Below, piece by piece: positions 19,572-27,556 of a DNA stretch of 64,000 nt; position 1 is the first letter of the stretch; the number at the start of each line of letters is the position of its first letter. The notes under the pieces are model-generated. The model did not search any database. It was not told where the DNA came from and saw nothing but the letters and a program-made list of their open reading frames with translations. Source of the stretch: Panacagrimonas sp052387695 (GTDB lineage Bacteria > Pseudomonadota > Gammaproteobacteria > Nevskiales > Nevskiaceae); assembly GCA_052387695.1 (NCBI GenBank), contig JBQTIX010000035.1:1-64000 (forward strand), read 5' to 3'. A program made the translations under genes and the position numbers.

Positions 19572-19732
19572 CAGCCTGTCGGACTTGGGTGATCGCACGC
19601 GAAAAAGCGGATGTGCGAGGACAGATTTTGACGGCTTTGAAGGCCCATAGTGGTTCTATGGGCCGAAAAGACGGCGAAATATGGACCGCACAGACGCTTT
19701 TGCAGCCGATCAATCCCAAGTCCGACAGGCTG
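19572..19732. mobile_element. MITE-like element, family B
   Basis: A 161-bp non-coding element with perfect 18-bp terminal inverted repeats: CAGCCTGTCGGACTTGGG on the left and its complement on the right. It is flanked by CTAG at 19568-19571 and 19733-19736, a 4-bp target duplication. A CTAG target is typical of some IS5-type elements; the parent transposase is not in the window. It abuts the TonB receptor, whose TAG stop is part of the duplicated target. Confidence 0.85.
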
Positions 19733-19809
19733 CTAGCAGCCCTGCGCCTCCTGGCGCGCGTGCGGGTCGAGGGCCCGGCGTCCTCGATGCCGGCGCGCCG
19801 AGCGGCGGC

Positions 19810-20961
19810 TCAGAGATTGCGCCCGATCAGTTCCTTCAAGATCTCGTTGGAGCCGGCGTAGATCGGCTCGATGCGCGCGTCCACGTACATGCGCGCGATC
19901 GGATACTCCAGGATGTAGCCGTGCCCGCCGTGCAGTTGCAGGCAGCGATGCACGAGCTCGCACTGCTGCTCGCTCATCCACCACTTGCTCATCGAAGCCA
20001 GCGACATGTCCATCGTGCCGTCGAGCATGCGCTCCACGGTGAAGTCCGCGAACACGCGCGCGATGGTCGCCACGGTCTTGACCTCGGCCAGCTCGAAACG
20101 CGGATGCTGGAGGTCTGCCACGGTCTTGCCGAACAGCTTGCGCTCGCGCGTGTAGTCGCGCGTGACCTCGAAGGCGTGTTGCATGATCGCCGCGCAGTTG
20201 ATGCCCGTGAGCGCGCGCTCGTAAGCCAGGTCCCGCATCATCTGGTAAAAGCCCTGGCCCTCGACGCCGCCCAGCAAGGCATCGGCCGGCACCTCGCAGC
20301 CGTCGAAGAACAGCTCGCAGGTATCCGAGCCGTGCAGGCCGATCTTCTTCAGCCGCTTGCCCACGCGGAAGCCCGGCGTGTGGGTGGGGAAGATGAACAG
20401 CGACACGCCCCGGGCCTGCTCCGACGGATCGGTCTTGGCCGCGAGAATCAGCACGTCGGCGGTCGAACCATTGGTGATGAAGGTCTTGGAGCCGGTGATG
20501 CGGTAGCCGCTCGCGGTCTTGTCGGCGCGCGTGCGCATGGCCTGCAAATCGGTGCCGCCGCCCGGCTCGGTCATGCCCATGCCGGCGATCATTTCCCCGG
20601 AGCACAGCCCGGGCAGCCACTGCTGCTTCTGCGCCTCGGTGCCGTAGCGCGAGACGTAATGCGCCGCGATCAGATGAATCTGCGCGCCCGGACGCCAGCT
20701 CGCGTCCCCGGCCACGCACAGTTCGTGCGCGAACACGGCAACGTGGGCGAAGGTGCCGCCCGAGCCGCCGTATTCCGCGGCGATGTCCGGGCACAGCAGG
20801 CCCAGTTCACCTGCCTTGAGCCAGGGCGCGCGGTGCGTCGCGCCTTCTTCGTACCAGCGTTCCTGCTGCGGCGTGATTTCCTCGGCCACGAAGCGCCGGG
20901 CGAGCGCCTGCATCGCCTCCAGTTCCTCGTTCATCCAGTGCGGGCGGTAGCGGTCGAGCAT
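19810..20961 (-). CDS. Acyl-CoA dehydrogenase
   Basis: A 383-aa acyl-CoA dehydrogenase. Signatures are GMGMTEPGGGTDLQAM near residue 125, GSKTFITNGS, and LQLHGGHGYILE with IEPIYAGSNEIL near the C-terminus. The IYAGSNEI segment has Ala where many family members have the catalytic Glu (YEGT/S), so the base may lie elsewhere, as in isovaleryl-type enzymes. ATG 20961 (MLDRYRPHW) is chosen because upstream sequence is arginine-rich shadow. It lies 60 bp downstream of operator-like site 4 and about 370 bp beyond the end of the mct operon, so it is probably a separate transcript. Confidence 0.88.
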   Translation of the reverse strand: MLDRYRPHWMNEELEAMQALARRFVAEEITPQQERWYEEGATHRAPWLKAGELGLLCPDIAAEYGGSGGTFAHVAVFAHELCVAGDASWRPGAQIHLIAAHYVSRYGTEAQKQQWLPGLCSGEMIAGMGMTEPGGGTDLQAMRTRADKTASGYRITGSKTFITNGSTADVLILAAKTDPSEQARGVSLFIFPTHTPGFRVGKRLKKIGLHGSDTCELFFDGCEVPADALLGGVEGQGFYQMMRDLAYERALTGINCAAIMQHAFEVTRDYTRERKLFGKTVADLQHPRFELAEVKTVATIARVFADFTVERMLDGTMDMSLASMSKWWMSEQQCELVHRCLQLHGGHGYILEYPIARMYVDARIEPIYAGSNEILKELIGRNL

Positions 20962-21020
20962 GATCGGCAGGACAGGGGGCGACAGGAGCTGGCACTGTGC
21001 GGCGCGTCTGGCGGCCCTGC

Positions 21021-21038
21021 GTCGTCGCTTCCGACGAA
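21021..21038. promoter_or_regulatory. Operator-like palindrome, site 4
   Basis: GTCGTCGCTTCCGACGAA, with arms TCGTCG/CGACGA and centre CTTC, lies 60 bp upstream of the minus-strand acyl-CoA dehydrogenase, the same distance as site 1 from its gene. Confidence 0.6.
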
Positions 21039-21127
21039 TCGGGCGGGGTGGTCGCATCAAACCGGACCGGGACGAACGGCCTGCGAGAAATCCGGCGCGG
21101 CGGCGGCAATGGGTGTCGCCTCCTTCC

Positions 21128-21244
21128 GTCGATCATTCCGAGGACGATGCCCACGGAGTACAGGACCTCGCCCGCCGCGAACCACTCGGCGACCGCGCCC
21201 TCGTTCATGGAGAAGCCCAGCTTGGGGAGAACCGTTGGACGCAC
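21128..21244 (-). pseudogene. Lipoyl-domain remnant (2-oxoacid dehydrogenase E2 N-terminus)
   Basis: About 38 codons read VLPKLGFSMNEGAVAEWF then AAGEVLYSV, which matches the first strands of a biotinyl/lipoyl attachment domain of E2 acyltransferases. The segment expected between WF and GEVLYSV is shortened, the lysine-bearing DKA turn is absent, and the frame degenerates afterwards. No start or rest of an E2 gene is seen, so this is a broken fragment between the mct operon and the acyl-CoA dehydrogenase. It may mark a deletion that removed an E1/E2 gene set. Confidence 0.55.
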
Positions 21245-21330
21245 GCATCAGGCCGAAGGCGTCGGTGCGATTGGACGGCGCCACCGCCTTCAGGCCTCGA
21301 GTTCCCCGGCTGTCGCGTGCTGCTGATCGA

Positions 21331-22539
21331 TCAGAGGCTGATCACGCCCTGATCCCGTAGCCGCCCGATCTGGTGGGTGGCCAGGCCGAGCACGCTGGAC
21401 AGCACGTCCTCGGTGTTCGCGCCGAGTCGCGGGGCTGGCGCCGCGGGCAGTCGGCCGGAGCCGAAGGCTAGTGGAATCGCCGGCGCCAGGATGTTGCCGA
21501 CACCCGGCTGCTGCACGGTGCTGAACATCGGGTTGGCCTCCGAGCAGGCCGGGTCGGATTCGACCAGTTGTTTGACACTCTGGTAGCGGCCCCAGCACAC
21601 CGACTGCGCGTCGAACACGGCGGCCACGTCGGCCAGCGAGCGCGATGCGATCCAGGGGCCGACCAGGGCGGCGATGTCGTCACGGGCCTCGAAGCGCTCG
21701 CCTTCGAGGTCGAGATTCACGCCGAGTCGGGCCGCGAGCATCTTGATCTGATCGCCGATGCCGGTCGCGGTGCAGAGCGAGCGCCACTGCTTCGAGGTGA
21801 GGCCCACGACCATGATGCGCACGCCATCTGCGGTGACGAAGTCGCGACCGAAGGCGCCAAACAGATCATTGCCGTAGCGCGGTCGCTCATGCCCGAGTTG
21901 CGCCTCGGCGATGAAGCCGAGATGCCCGAGCGCAGCGAGCGCCACGTCTTCCAGCGCGAGCTTGATGTGCTGGCCTTCGCCGCTGCGCCGGCGATGGCGC
22001 TCGGCGGCGAGCAGGCCGACCGCTGCCATCTGCCCGGTGATCAGGTCCCAGGCCGGCAGCACATGGTTGACCGCGCCCTCGTGTCCGGGCGGTCCGGTGA
22101 GGTAGGGAATACCGACCTTCGGGTTCACCGTGTAGTCCACCGCCGAGCCGCCGTGATGATCGCCCTGGATGGTGAGTTGGATCAGGTCGGCGCGGGCCTT
22201 CTGCAGCGTCTCGAAATCCAGCCAGCCGCGCGGCGGGAAGTTGGTCAGCAGGATGCCGGCGTCCTCGCCGGGCGCGGTGATCAGCGCCTGCGCGAGTTCG
22301 CGGCCTTGCGGCTGGTTGATGTCGATGGCGACCGAGCGCTTGGACTTGTTGAGGCCGGCCCAGAACAGGCTGGTGTTGTCCGCCGTCACCGGCCAGCGCC
22401 GGTAGTCGAGCCCGCCGCTGATCGGATCGATGCGGATCACGTCGGCGCCGAGCTGTGCCAGGGTCATGCCGCCGAGTGGCGCCGCGACGAAGGCGGAGAC
22501 TTCGACGACTCTCAGCCCTTGAAGAATGGCCGGGTTCAT
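21331..22539 (-). CDS. mct: Mesaconyl-CoA C1-C4 CoA transferase (2-methylfumaryl-CoA isomerase)
   Basis: A 402-aa class III (CaiB/BaiF) CoA transferase. It resembles, along its whole length, the Chloroflexus Mct of the 3-hydroxypropionate bicycle, which moves CoA within one molecule from the C1 to the C4 carboxyl of mesaconate. Visible shared segments are FVAAPLGGMTLAQLGADVIR, RRWPVTADN, LNKSKRSVAIDI, YTVNPKVGIPYLTGP, VLPAWDLITGQM and NPMFSTVQQPGVG. The usual catalytic Asp of the family falls in AWDLITGQ near residue 170. It overlaps the preceding mcd-like gene by four bases (ATGA), and the following two upstream genes encode the hydratase and lyase that would use its product. The assignment is from recalled family sequence, not a search. 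Confidence 0.82.
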   Translation of the reverse strand: MNPAILQGLRVVEVSAFVAAPLGGMTLAQLGADVIRIDPISGGLDYRRWPVTADNTSLFWAGLNKSKRSVAIDINQPQGRELAQALITAPGEDAGILLTNFPPRGWLDFETLQKARADLIQLTIQGDHHGGSAVDYTVNPKVGIPYLTGPPGHEGAVNHVLPAWDLITGQMAAVGLLAAERHRRRSGEGQHIKLALEDVALAALGHLGFIAEAQLGHERPRYGNDLFGAFGRDFVTADGVRIMVVGLTSKQWRSLCTATGIGDQIKMLAARLGVNLDLEGERFEARDDIAALVGPWIASRSLADVAAVFDAQSVCWGRYQSVKQLVESDPACSEANPMFSTVQQPGVGNILAPAIPLAFGSGRLPAAPAPRLGANTEDVLSSVLGLATHQIGRLRDQGVISL

Positions 22540-24224
22540 CCGGCGGCCGTCGCCTTGAGCGCATCGTCGAGCAGGCTGCGCGCGACGACCTTCAGCGCGA
22601 GCGTTTCCTCGGCGCCCTCGAAGATCGACAGCACTCGCGCGTCGACGAAGTAACGGCTCACCGCGACTTCCTCGGCGTAGCCCATGCCGCCGTGGATTTG
22701 CAGCATCTCGCGCGTGACCAGTTCTGCCGAGCGGCAGGCGAACAGTTTCACCAGGCTCGCTTCCATCCGTCCGCCGCCCCCAACCCCGACTTCGTTCATC
22801 AGCTTGCCCACCGCGTAGGTCAGGTAACGGCTGGCGACGTAGCGCGCGGCCATCTTCGCGAGCTTCGCGCCGGTCAGCGGGTAGTCGAGCAGAGCAGCGC
22901 CAAAGACCTTGCGCTCTTCCGCGTAGCGCAGACCGGCGAGCAGCGCGGCACGCATCACGCCGCTGGCGCGCGCGGCGGTCTGCATGCGTCCGCCCATCAT
23001 GCCGGCCATGGTGTAGTAGAAGCCCTGGCCCAGACCGGCCTCCTCGCCGATGACGTTGGCGTCCGGCACGAAGAAGTTCTCGAACGAGACATCGAAGGAG
23101 TGCATGCCGCGATAGCCGATGGTCGGAATCGCACGGCCCACCAGGCGCCCACCGCCGTCCTGGCGATAGTCGAACGCATGGCCGTCATACGCCGGCTTCT
23201 CGGCCAGCAGCAGGCTCAGGCCCTTGTAGCCCAGGGACTTGTCCGGATCCGTGCGCGTCACCACCATCAGCACGCCGGCCTTGCCGGCAAACGTACACCA
23301 GGTCTTTGCGCCGTCGAGCCGCCAGCCACCTGCGCAGCGGGTGCCGCGCAGATTGAGGCTGGCCACGTCGGAGCCGAAATCCGGCTCGGTGATGGCGATC
23401 GCGCACAGCGGATGGCCCTGTGCGACCTGCGGCAGCCAGCGCTGCTTCTGCGCCTCGGTGCCGCCGCTGAGCAAGGCGCGAGCAAGAATTTCCGGCCGCG
23501 TGATGAGGCTGCCGGCGGCGGCGAGCGAGGCCTGCGACAGCGCCTCGGTGACGACGATCATGGTGAGGCTGTCTTCCGCGTCACCGGGTGCGCTGCCGCC
23601 ATAAGTCTCGGGAATCGACAGGCCGAATACGCCCATCTCGCGCAGGGGTTGAAGCAGCGCTTCCGGCACGATCAGATCGTGGCGGTGGATCATTGAAGCG
23701 AGCGGCGCGACCGCCTCGGCCGCAAAGCGGGTGAACTGATCGCGCACCAGTGCGAGTTCCTCGCTCAGCGGAATCTGCGCGAGGGCCGACGGGTCCCGCG
23801 CCAGGAGGCGCGCGGTATCGTGCAGCGCCGCGCCGGACAGCAGTTGGCGCTGCAAGGCACGCAGCGCGGGATCGCGGGTTACCGCATGCAGGGATTCGCC
23901 CGGCAGATCGAGTTCCGCATACAGAGTCTCCAGCCGGTCGCGCACCAGGGTGATCGCCTCGACCGCGAAGACCCGCGCAAGGCGCCGGTCCAGCTCGCCG
24001 GTGGTCGGGGCCAGGGCCTGGAGCGCACTCTCGGCCGCGAGCAACTCGGCGTTGGCCCAGGCCAGCTCGAAGCTCGGCACCTGTTCCACATCGAGCAGCC
24101 TTGCGTCGAGGCGGTTCGCGCGCGCGCAGCGCAGCGCAAGCGTGGTGGTGGCGAGATCCAGCGCGCTGCGCAGTTGCCCGAGCAGGCGCGCGGCAAAGGT
24201 TTCGGGCGTGGCCGTCGTCGTCAT
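22536..24224 (-). CDS. mcd: Methylsuccinyl-CoA dehydrogenase-like acyl-CoA dehydrogenase
   Basis: A 562-aa acyl-CoA dehydrogenase with an extra N-terminal helical domain of about 150 residues, the layout of Mcd in the ethylmalonyl-CoA pathway; ordinary family members are about 385 aa. Motifs include LITRPEILARALLSGGTEAQ, ITEPDFGSDVASL, GAKTWCTFAG, TIGYRGMHSFD, LQIHGGMGYAEE-type segment and SIFEGAEETLA, where Glu of FEGA is the expected base. Mcd oxidises (2S)-methylsuccinyl-CoA to mesaconyl-C1-CoA, exactly the substrate of the overlapping mct gene. An enzyme for another branched acyl-CoA cannot be excluded. ATG 24224 gives the normal Mcd start; the longer frame is shadow. The lyase gene ends 25 bp upstream. 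Confidence 0.7.
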   Translation of the reverse strand: MTTTATPETFAARLLGQLRSALDLATTTLALRCARANRLDARLLDVEQVPSFELAWANAELLAAESALQALAPTTGELDRRLARVFAVEAITLVRDRLETLYAELDLPGESLHAVTRDPALRALQRQLLSGAALHDTARLLARDPSALAQIPLSEELALVRDQFTRFAAEAVAPLASMIHRHDLIVPEALLQPLREMGVFGLSIPETYGGSAPGDAEDSLTMIVVTEALSQASLAAAGSLITRPEILARALLSGGTEAQKQRWLPQVAQGHPLCAIAITEPDFGSDVASLNLRGTRCAGGWRLDGAKTWCTFAGKAGVLMVVTRTDPDKSLGYKGLSLLLAEKPAYDGHAFDYRQDGGGRLVGRAIPTIGYRGMHSFDVSFENFFVPDANVIGEEAGLGQGFYYTMAGMMGGRMQTAARASGVMRAALLAGLRYAEERKVFGAALLDYPLTGAKLAKMAARYVASRYLTYAVGKLMNEVGVGGGGRMEASLVKLFACRSAELVTREMLQIHGGMGYAEEVAVSRYFVDARVLSIFEGAEETLALKVVARSLLDDALKATAAG

Positions 24225-24249
24225 CGAAGTTGCGTGGTGACTTGATCGT

Positions 24250-25131
24250 TCAGGATGCGCGGACGGCGTCGGCGCGGCGCAGCAGTTCGCGTGCGCGCAG
24301 CACCACCGGCATGTCCACCATGCGGCCGCGGAATTCCAGCGCGCCGCGACCCTGGGCGGCGGCCTCGTCATAGGCGGCGAGCAGTTCGCGCGCGTGAGTC
24401 ACGTCCTCGGCCGGTGGCGCAAACAGCTCGTTCATCACTTGCACCTGGTTGGGGTGGATCGCGTAGGAACCGACGAAGCCCATCTCGCGCGCACGCTGGA
24501 TGAGCCGGCGGAACAGGTCCAGGTCGCGGAACACGGAGATCGAGCCGGGGAATCCGAAGGGCAGGATGCCGGCGCGGCGGCAGGCGAATACAAGCTGCTG
24601 GTTGGGGCCGTACAGAGCTTCCGGAGTCGGCTCGCTGCCGGCCGAGACCGAGAAATCCTCGGAGCCGAGAATCATGCCCATGACCCGCGGCGAACTGCTG
24701 GCGATCTCGTCCAGATGGGGCACGGCGCGCACGTGCTCGATCTGCGCAATCAGCAGGGTGTGGCCGGGCGCGATGCCGCGCTCGGCTTCCAGCGCCGTGA
24801 TGCGCGTGTCCAGCGCCTGGACCTGTGCGGCCGATTCAACTTTCGGCACCATCAGCGCACGCACCCCGGGCAGCACCGCTGCGCTGACATCGTCCGGCGT
24901 CAGTGCCTCGTCGGTGTTGATGCGCACCAGCGCCGCGGCTCCCGACTGCGAGACCAGGCCGACGGCCGATGCGAGCGCGGCGCGCGCCTCAGCTTTTTGT
25001 GCCAGCGGCACGCTGTCCTCGAGATCGAGCAGATAGGCGTCCGCGCCGCGGCGGTGTGCGGCGTCCACGAATTTGCGGACGTGCGCGGGCACGAACAGCA
25101 TCGAACGCCAGATGGGGAAGGACTTGTTCAT
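24250..25131 (-). CDS. CitE/HpcH-type CoA lyase, probably citramalyl-CoA lyase
   Basis: A 293-aa TIM-barrel lyase of the CitE/Mcl/CLYBL family. It has RSMLFVPAH at the start, LDLEDSVP near residue 36 (acidic metal-site loop), VRIN near residue 68, MVPKVESA near residue 94, and LGSEDFSVS near residue 155. Family members cleave malyl-CoA, methylmalyl-CoA, citramalyl-CoA or HMG-CoA-like thioesters. Here the neighbours suggest (S)-citramalyl-CoA to acetyl-CoA and pyruvate. It overlaps the hydratase gene by four bases, so stoichiometric coupling is likely. The substrate is an inference from context. Confidence 0.78.
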   Translation of the reverse strand: MNKSFPIWRSMLFVPAHVRKFVDAAHRRGADAYLLDLEDSVPLAQKAEARAALASAVGLVSQSGAAALVRINTDEALTPDDVSAAVLPGVRALMVPKVESAAQVQALDTRITALEAERGIAPGHTLLIAQIEHVRAVPHLDEIASSSPRVMGMILGSEDFSVSAGSEPTPEALYGPNQQLVFACRRAGILPFGFPGSISVFRDLDLFRRLIQRAREMGFVGSYAIHPNQVQVMNELFAPPAEDVTHARELLAAYDEAAAQGRGALEFRGRMVDMPVVLRARELLRRADAVRAS

Positions 25132-25982
25132 GCCAGCGTGGCCGTGGCGCTCATGCAGAGCGCGCCCTCATGGTCTGCGCTCCACAGCCTCAGGCTTTTG
25201 CCGTCCTGACGGCCATTCACGGTGAAGGGCTGCGTGTCGAAGCTTGGCCGCACGGCGCGGAACTGGAAGGTCGCGATCACGGCGTCTGGAAGATTCGTAT
25301 TGACCAGATCGAGCAGCAAGGTCGCGAGCAGCGGTCCATGCACGACCAGCGCCGGATAGAACTCGCGCTCCACTGCGTAGTGGCGGTCGTAGTGGATGCG
25401 ATGGCTGTTGTAGGTCAGGGCCGAATAGCGGAACAGCAGCACCGGATCGGGCGTGATGGTGCGCGACCAGTCCGCTGCCGCCGGCGCGGCCTCACCCGGC
25501 GGCAGCGCTGCGGGGCCGCTGGGCATTTCGCGGTAGACGAGGTTCTGTTCCTCGCGCACGCAAAGCTGATGCTGCTGCCAGATTTCGTGGTCGAGCGTGA
25601 CGAAGACCAGCGCGCCGGACTTGCCGCTTTTGGCATCCACCGAGCGGATCACCGAGCGGCGCGCGGCGGGTAGGCCGACCCGCAGCGGCCGCTCGACCTG
25701 CACGGCGCCGGCGGCCCACATGCGCCGCGGCAAGGGCGCGGGAGGCAGGAAGCTTTCCTGATCTGGGCCCAGCCCGGGGTGGCCGTCCGGTCCGGTGCTC
25801 GCCGCGGCCGGTGTGTCCAGGAAATACAGCCACTGCCAGGTCGCGGGCAACACATCGCCAGTCTGGATCGGCGCCGGATGGTCCAGCGCCTGCGCCAGCG
25901 CCTGCGCCGGGAACGGGTGCAGGTCGTCGACGAGCCTGCGCTCGCGACCGACCCACTGTCGCAGATGGTCGATGTCGATCAT
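25128..25982 (-). CDS. meh: MaoC/HTD2-like hydratase, probable mesaconyl-C4-CoA hydratase
   Basis: A 284-aa double hot-dog protein (FAS1-like dehydratase plus MaoC half) of the group that includes Meh from the 3-hydroxypropionate bicycle and itaconyl-CoA hydratases. It opens with DIDHLRQWVGRER, has WQWLYFLDTP near residue 50, PLPRRMWAAG near residue 85, and the hydratase motif RYSALTYNSHRIHYDRHYA near residue 185 with catalytic Asp/His candidates, then PALVVHGPLLATLLLDL. It would hydrate mesaconyl-C4-CoA to (S)-citramalyl-CoA. ATGA overlaps join it to both the dehydrogenase before it and the lyase after it. Confidence 0.75.
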   Translation of the reverse strand: MIDIDHLRQWVGRERRLVDDLHPFPAQALAQALDHPAPIQTGDVLPATWQWLYFLDTPAAASTGPDGHPGLGPDQESFLPPAPLPRRMWAAGAVQVERPLRVGLPAARRSVIRSVDAKSGKSGALVFVTLDHEIWQQHQLCVREEQNLVYREMPSGPAALPPGEAAPAAADWSRTITPDPVLLFRYSALTYNSHRIHYDRHYAVEREFYPALVVHGPLLATLLLDLVNTNLPDAVIATFQFRAVRPSFDTQPFTVNGRQDGKSLRLWSADHEGALCMSATATLA

Positions 25983-27556
25983 CCGATCGCCCCTGCGGGG
26001 CTCAACCCACGAAGTAGCTGTTCACTTCGTGGGGTGGTTCCGCGCGCCGCCTCCGGTGTGAGTAGCGACAGGCCCAGGCCCACGCGCCGCGCGAGCCAGG
26101 GACTCGGGCGATAGCGCGGATCGCCGGTCACCGCCTGCATATTGCGCAGGATGCTCAGAACCCGGTCGCCGCCGATGCGGTCGCCCCAGGCGAGCGGGCC
26201 GTGCGGATAACCCAGGCCGAGCTTCACCGCGTCCTCGATGTCGGCGACCGATGCGATGCCGCGCTGCGCGATGTTTGCCGCGATGTTCACGATGGTGGCG
26301 AGCACGCGCTGCACGACGAAGCCGGGGCTGTCGTTGATGATCGTGACCGGGGTGTCGCTGCTGGCGAACAGCGCATGCGCCGCATCGCGCGCGGCGGTGC
26401 TGGTGACCGGCGTGAGCATCAGGGTACGGCGCTTAGCCCATCCGGACAGCGGGTCGAACGCGACGCTGCGTGTCGCGTCCAGGCCCTGCTCGACGCAGAC
26501 CGTGGTCGCGTCCTGGCCCCAGGGTTGGACCAGGATCAGGTCGGCATCGGCGGCGCTGGCGACGAGCTGCACCGACAGGGATACGGCCAGCTTCGAGATG
26601 GCCTCACGCTGCAAAGAGGAGGGCTCGATCCACAGCTTCAAGCCTTTCGGCAGCGCGGGCACCGCGCGTGGCGCAGGCAGGTCCAGCGGCCTGGACTGCG
26701 CGTCATAGCGGTACCAGCCGGCGCCGGACTTGCGCCCGTAGAGTCCCGCAGCGATGCGCGGTCGCACCAGCGAGGACGGACGAAAGCGCGGCTCCTGCTG
26801 GAACTGTTCGTAGATCGACTCCATGACCTTGCCGGACACGTCCAGTCCGGTCAGGTCCAGCAGCTCGAACGGACCCATCTTGAAGCCGGCCGCCTCGCGC
26901 ATCAGCGCATCGACTTCGGCGACGCTCGCGACCTGTTCCTCGATCACGCGCAGCGCCTCGGTGTAGTAGCCGCGACCGGCGTGGTTGACCAGAAAACCCG
27001 GCTGGTCGGCGGCGATCACCGCGCGATGGCCGCTGCCCGCGATGAGCCTGCGCAAGGTCTCGACCGTACCCGGCGCGGTGCGCACGGCGGCGATGATCTC
27101 CACCACCTTCATCAGCGGCACGGGATTGAAGAAGTGCAGGCCGGCGACGCGGCTGGGGTGCCTGCACTTGGCCGCAATCTCCGCGACCACCAGCGAGGAC
27201 GTGTTGCTGGCGAGGATAGTGTGTTCGGGCACGACGGCTTCGAGCGCGGCGAACAAGGACTGCTTGGCGCCGATCTCTTCGACGATGGCCTCGATCACCA
27301 CGTCGCAGGACGCCAGCGCTTCCAAGGACCCGCAGGGCCGGATGCCGGCGATCAGCGCATCGGCCTGGTCCGATGTGTAGCGGCCCTTTTCGACACCCTT
27401 GGAGATCATCCCGGCGACCGCGGTGAGCGCCTTGGGCACGGCGCCGTCGTAGGCATCGAACACCGACACCGGATGCCCGGCCTGCGCGAAGAGCTGCACG
27501 ATGCCGCGGCCCATGGTGCCGGCGCCGACGACGCCGACGTGCAGTTTCTTCGTCAT
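25979..27556 (-). CDS. 3-Hydroxyacyl-CoA dehydrogenase, PaaH-like double-domain form
   Basis: A 525-aa NAD-dependent dehydrogenase. The Rossmann motif is GVVGAGTMGRGIVQLFA at residue 8-24, SNTSSL and GLHFFNPVPLMKVVEI follow (catalytic His), then GFKMGPFELLDLTGLD for the first C-terminal domain. A second, diverged HAD C-terminal domain ends with LGYPHGPLAWGDRIG near residue 475. This long form is typical of PaaH/PaaC in phenylacetate and related CoA pathways. The start ATG 27556 overlaps the hydratase stop; the longer upstream frame is shadow. It would supply the oxidation step between the hydratase and thiolase of the same operon. Confidence 0.9.
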   Translation of the reverse strand: MTKKLHVGVVGAGTMGRGIVQLFAQAGHPVSVFDAYDGAVPKALTAVAGMISKGVEKGRYTSDQADALIAGIRPCGSLEALASCDVVIEAIVEEIGAKQSLFAALEAVVPEHTILASNTSSLVVAEIAAKCRHPSRVAGLHFFNPVPLMKVVEIIAAVRTAPGTVETLRRLIAGSGHRAVIAADQPGFLVNHAGRGYYTEALRVIEEQVASVAEVDALMREAAGFKMGPFELLDLTGLDVSGKVMESIYEQFQQEPRFRPSSLVRPRIAAGLYGRKSGAGWYRYDAQSRPLDLPAPRAVPALPKGLKLWIEPSSLQREAISKLAVSLSVQLVASAADADLILVQPWGQDATTVCVEQGLDATRSVAFDPLSGWAKRRTLMLTPVTSTAARDAAHALFASSDTPVTIINDSPGFVVQRVLATIVNIAANIAQRGIASVADIEDAVKLGLGYPHGPLAWGDRIGGDRVLSILRNMQAVTGDPRYRPSPWLARRVGLGLSLLTPEAARGTTPRSEQLLRGLSPAGAIG

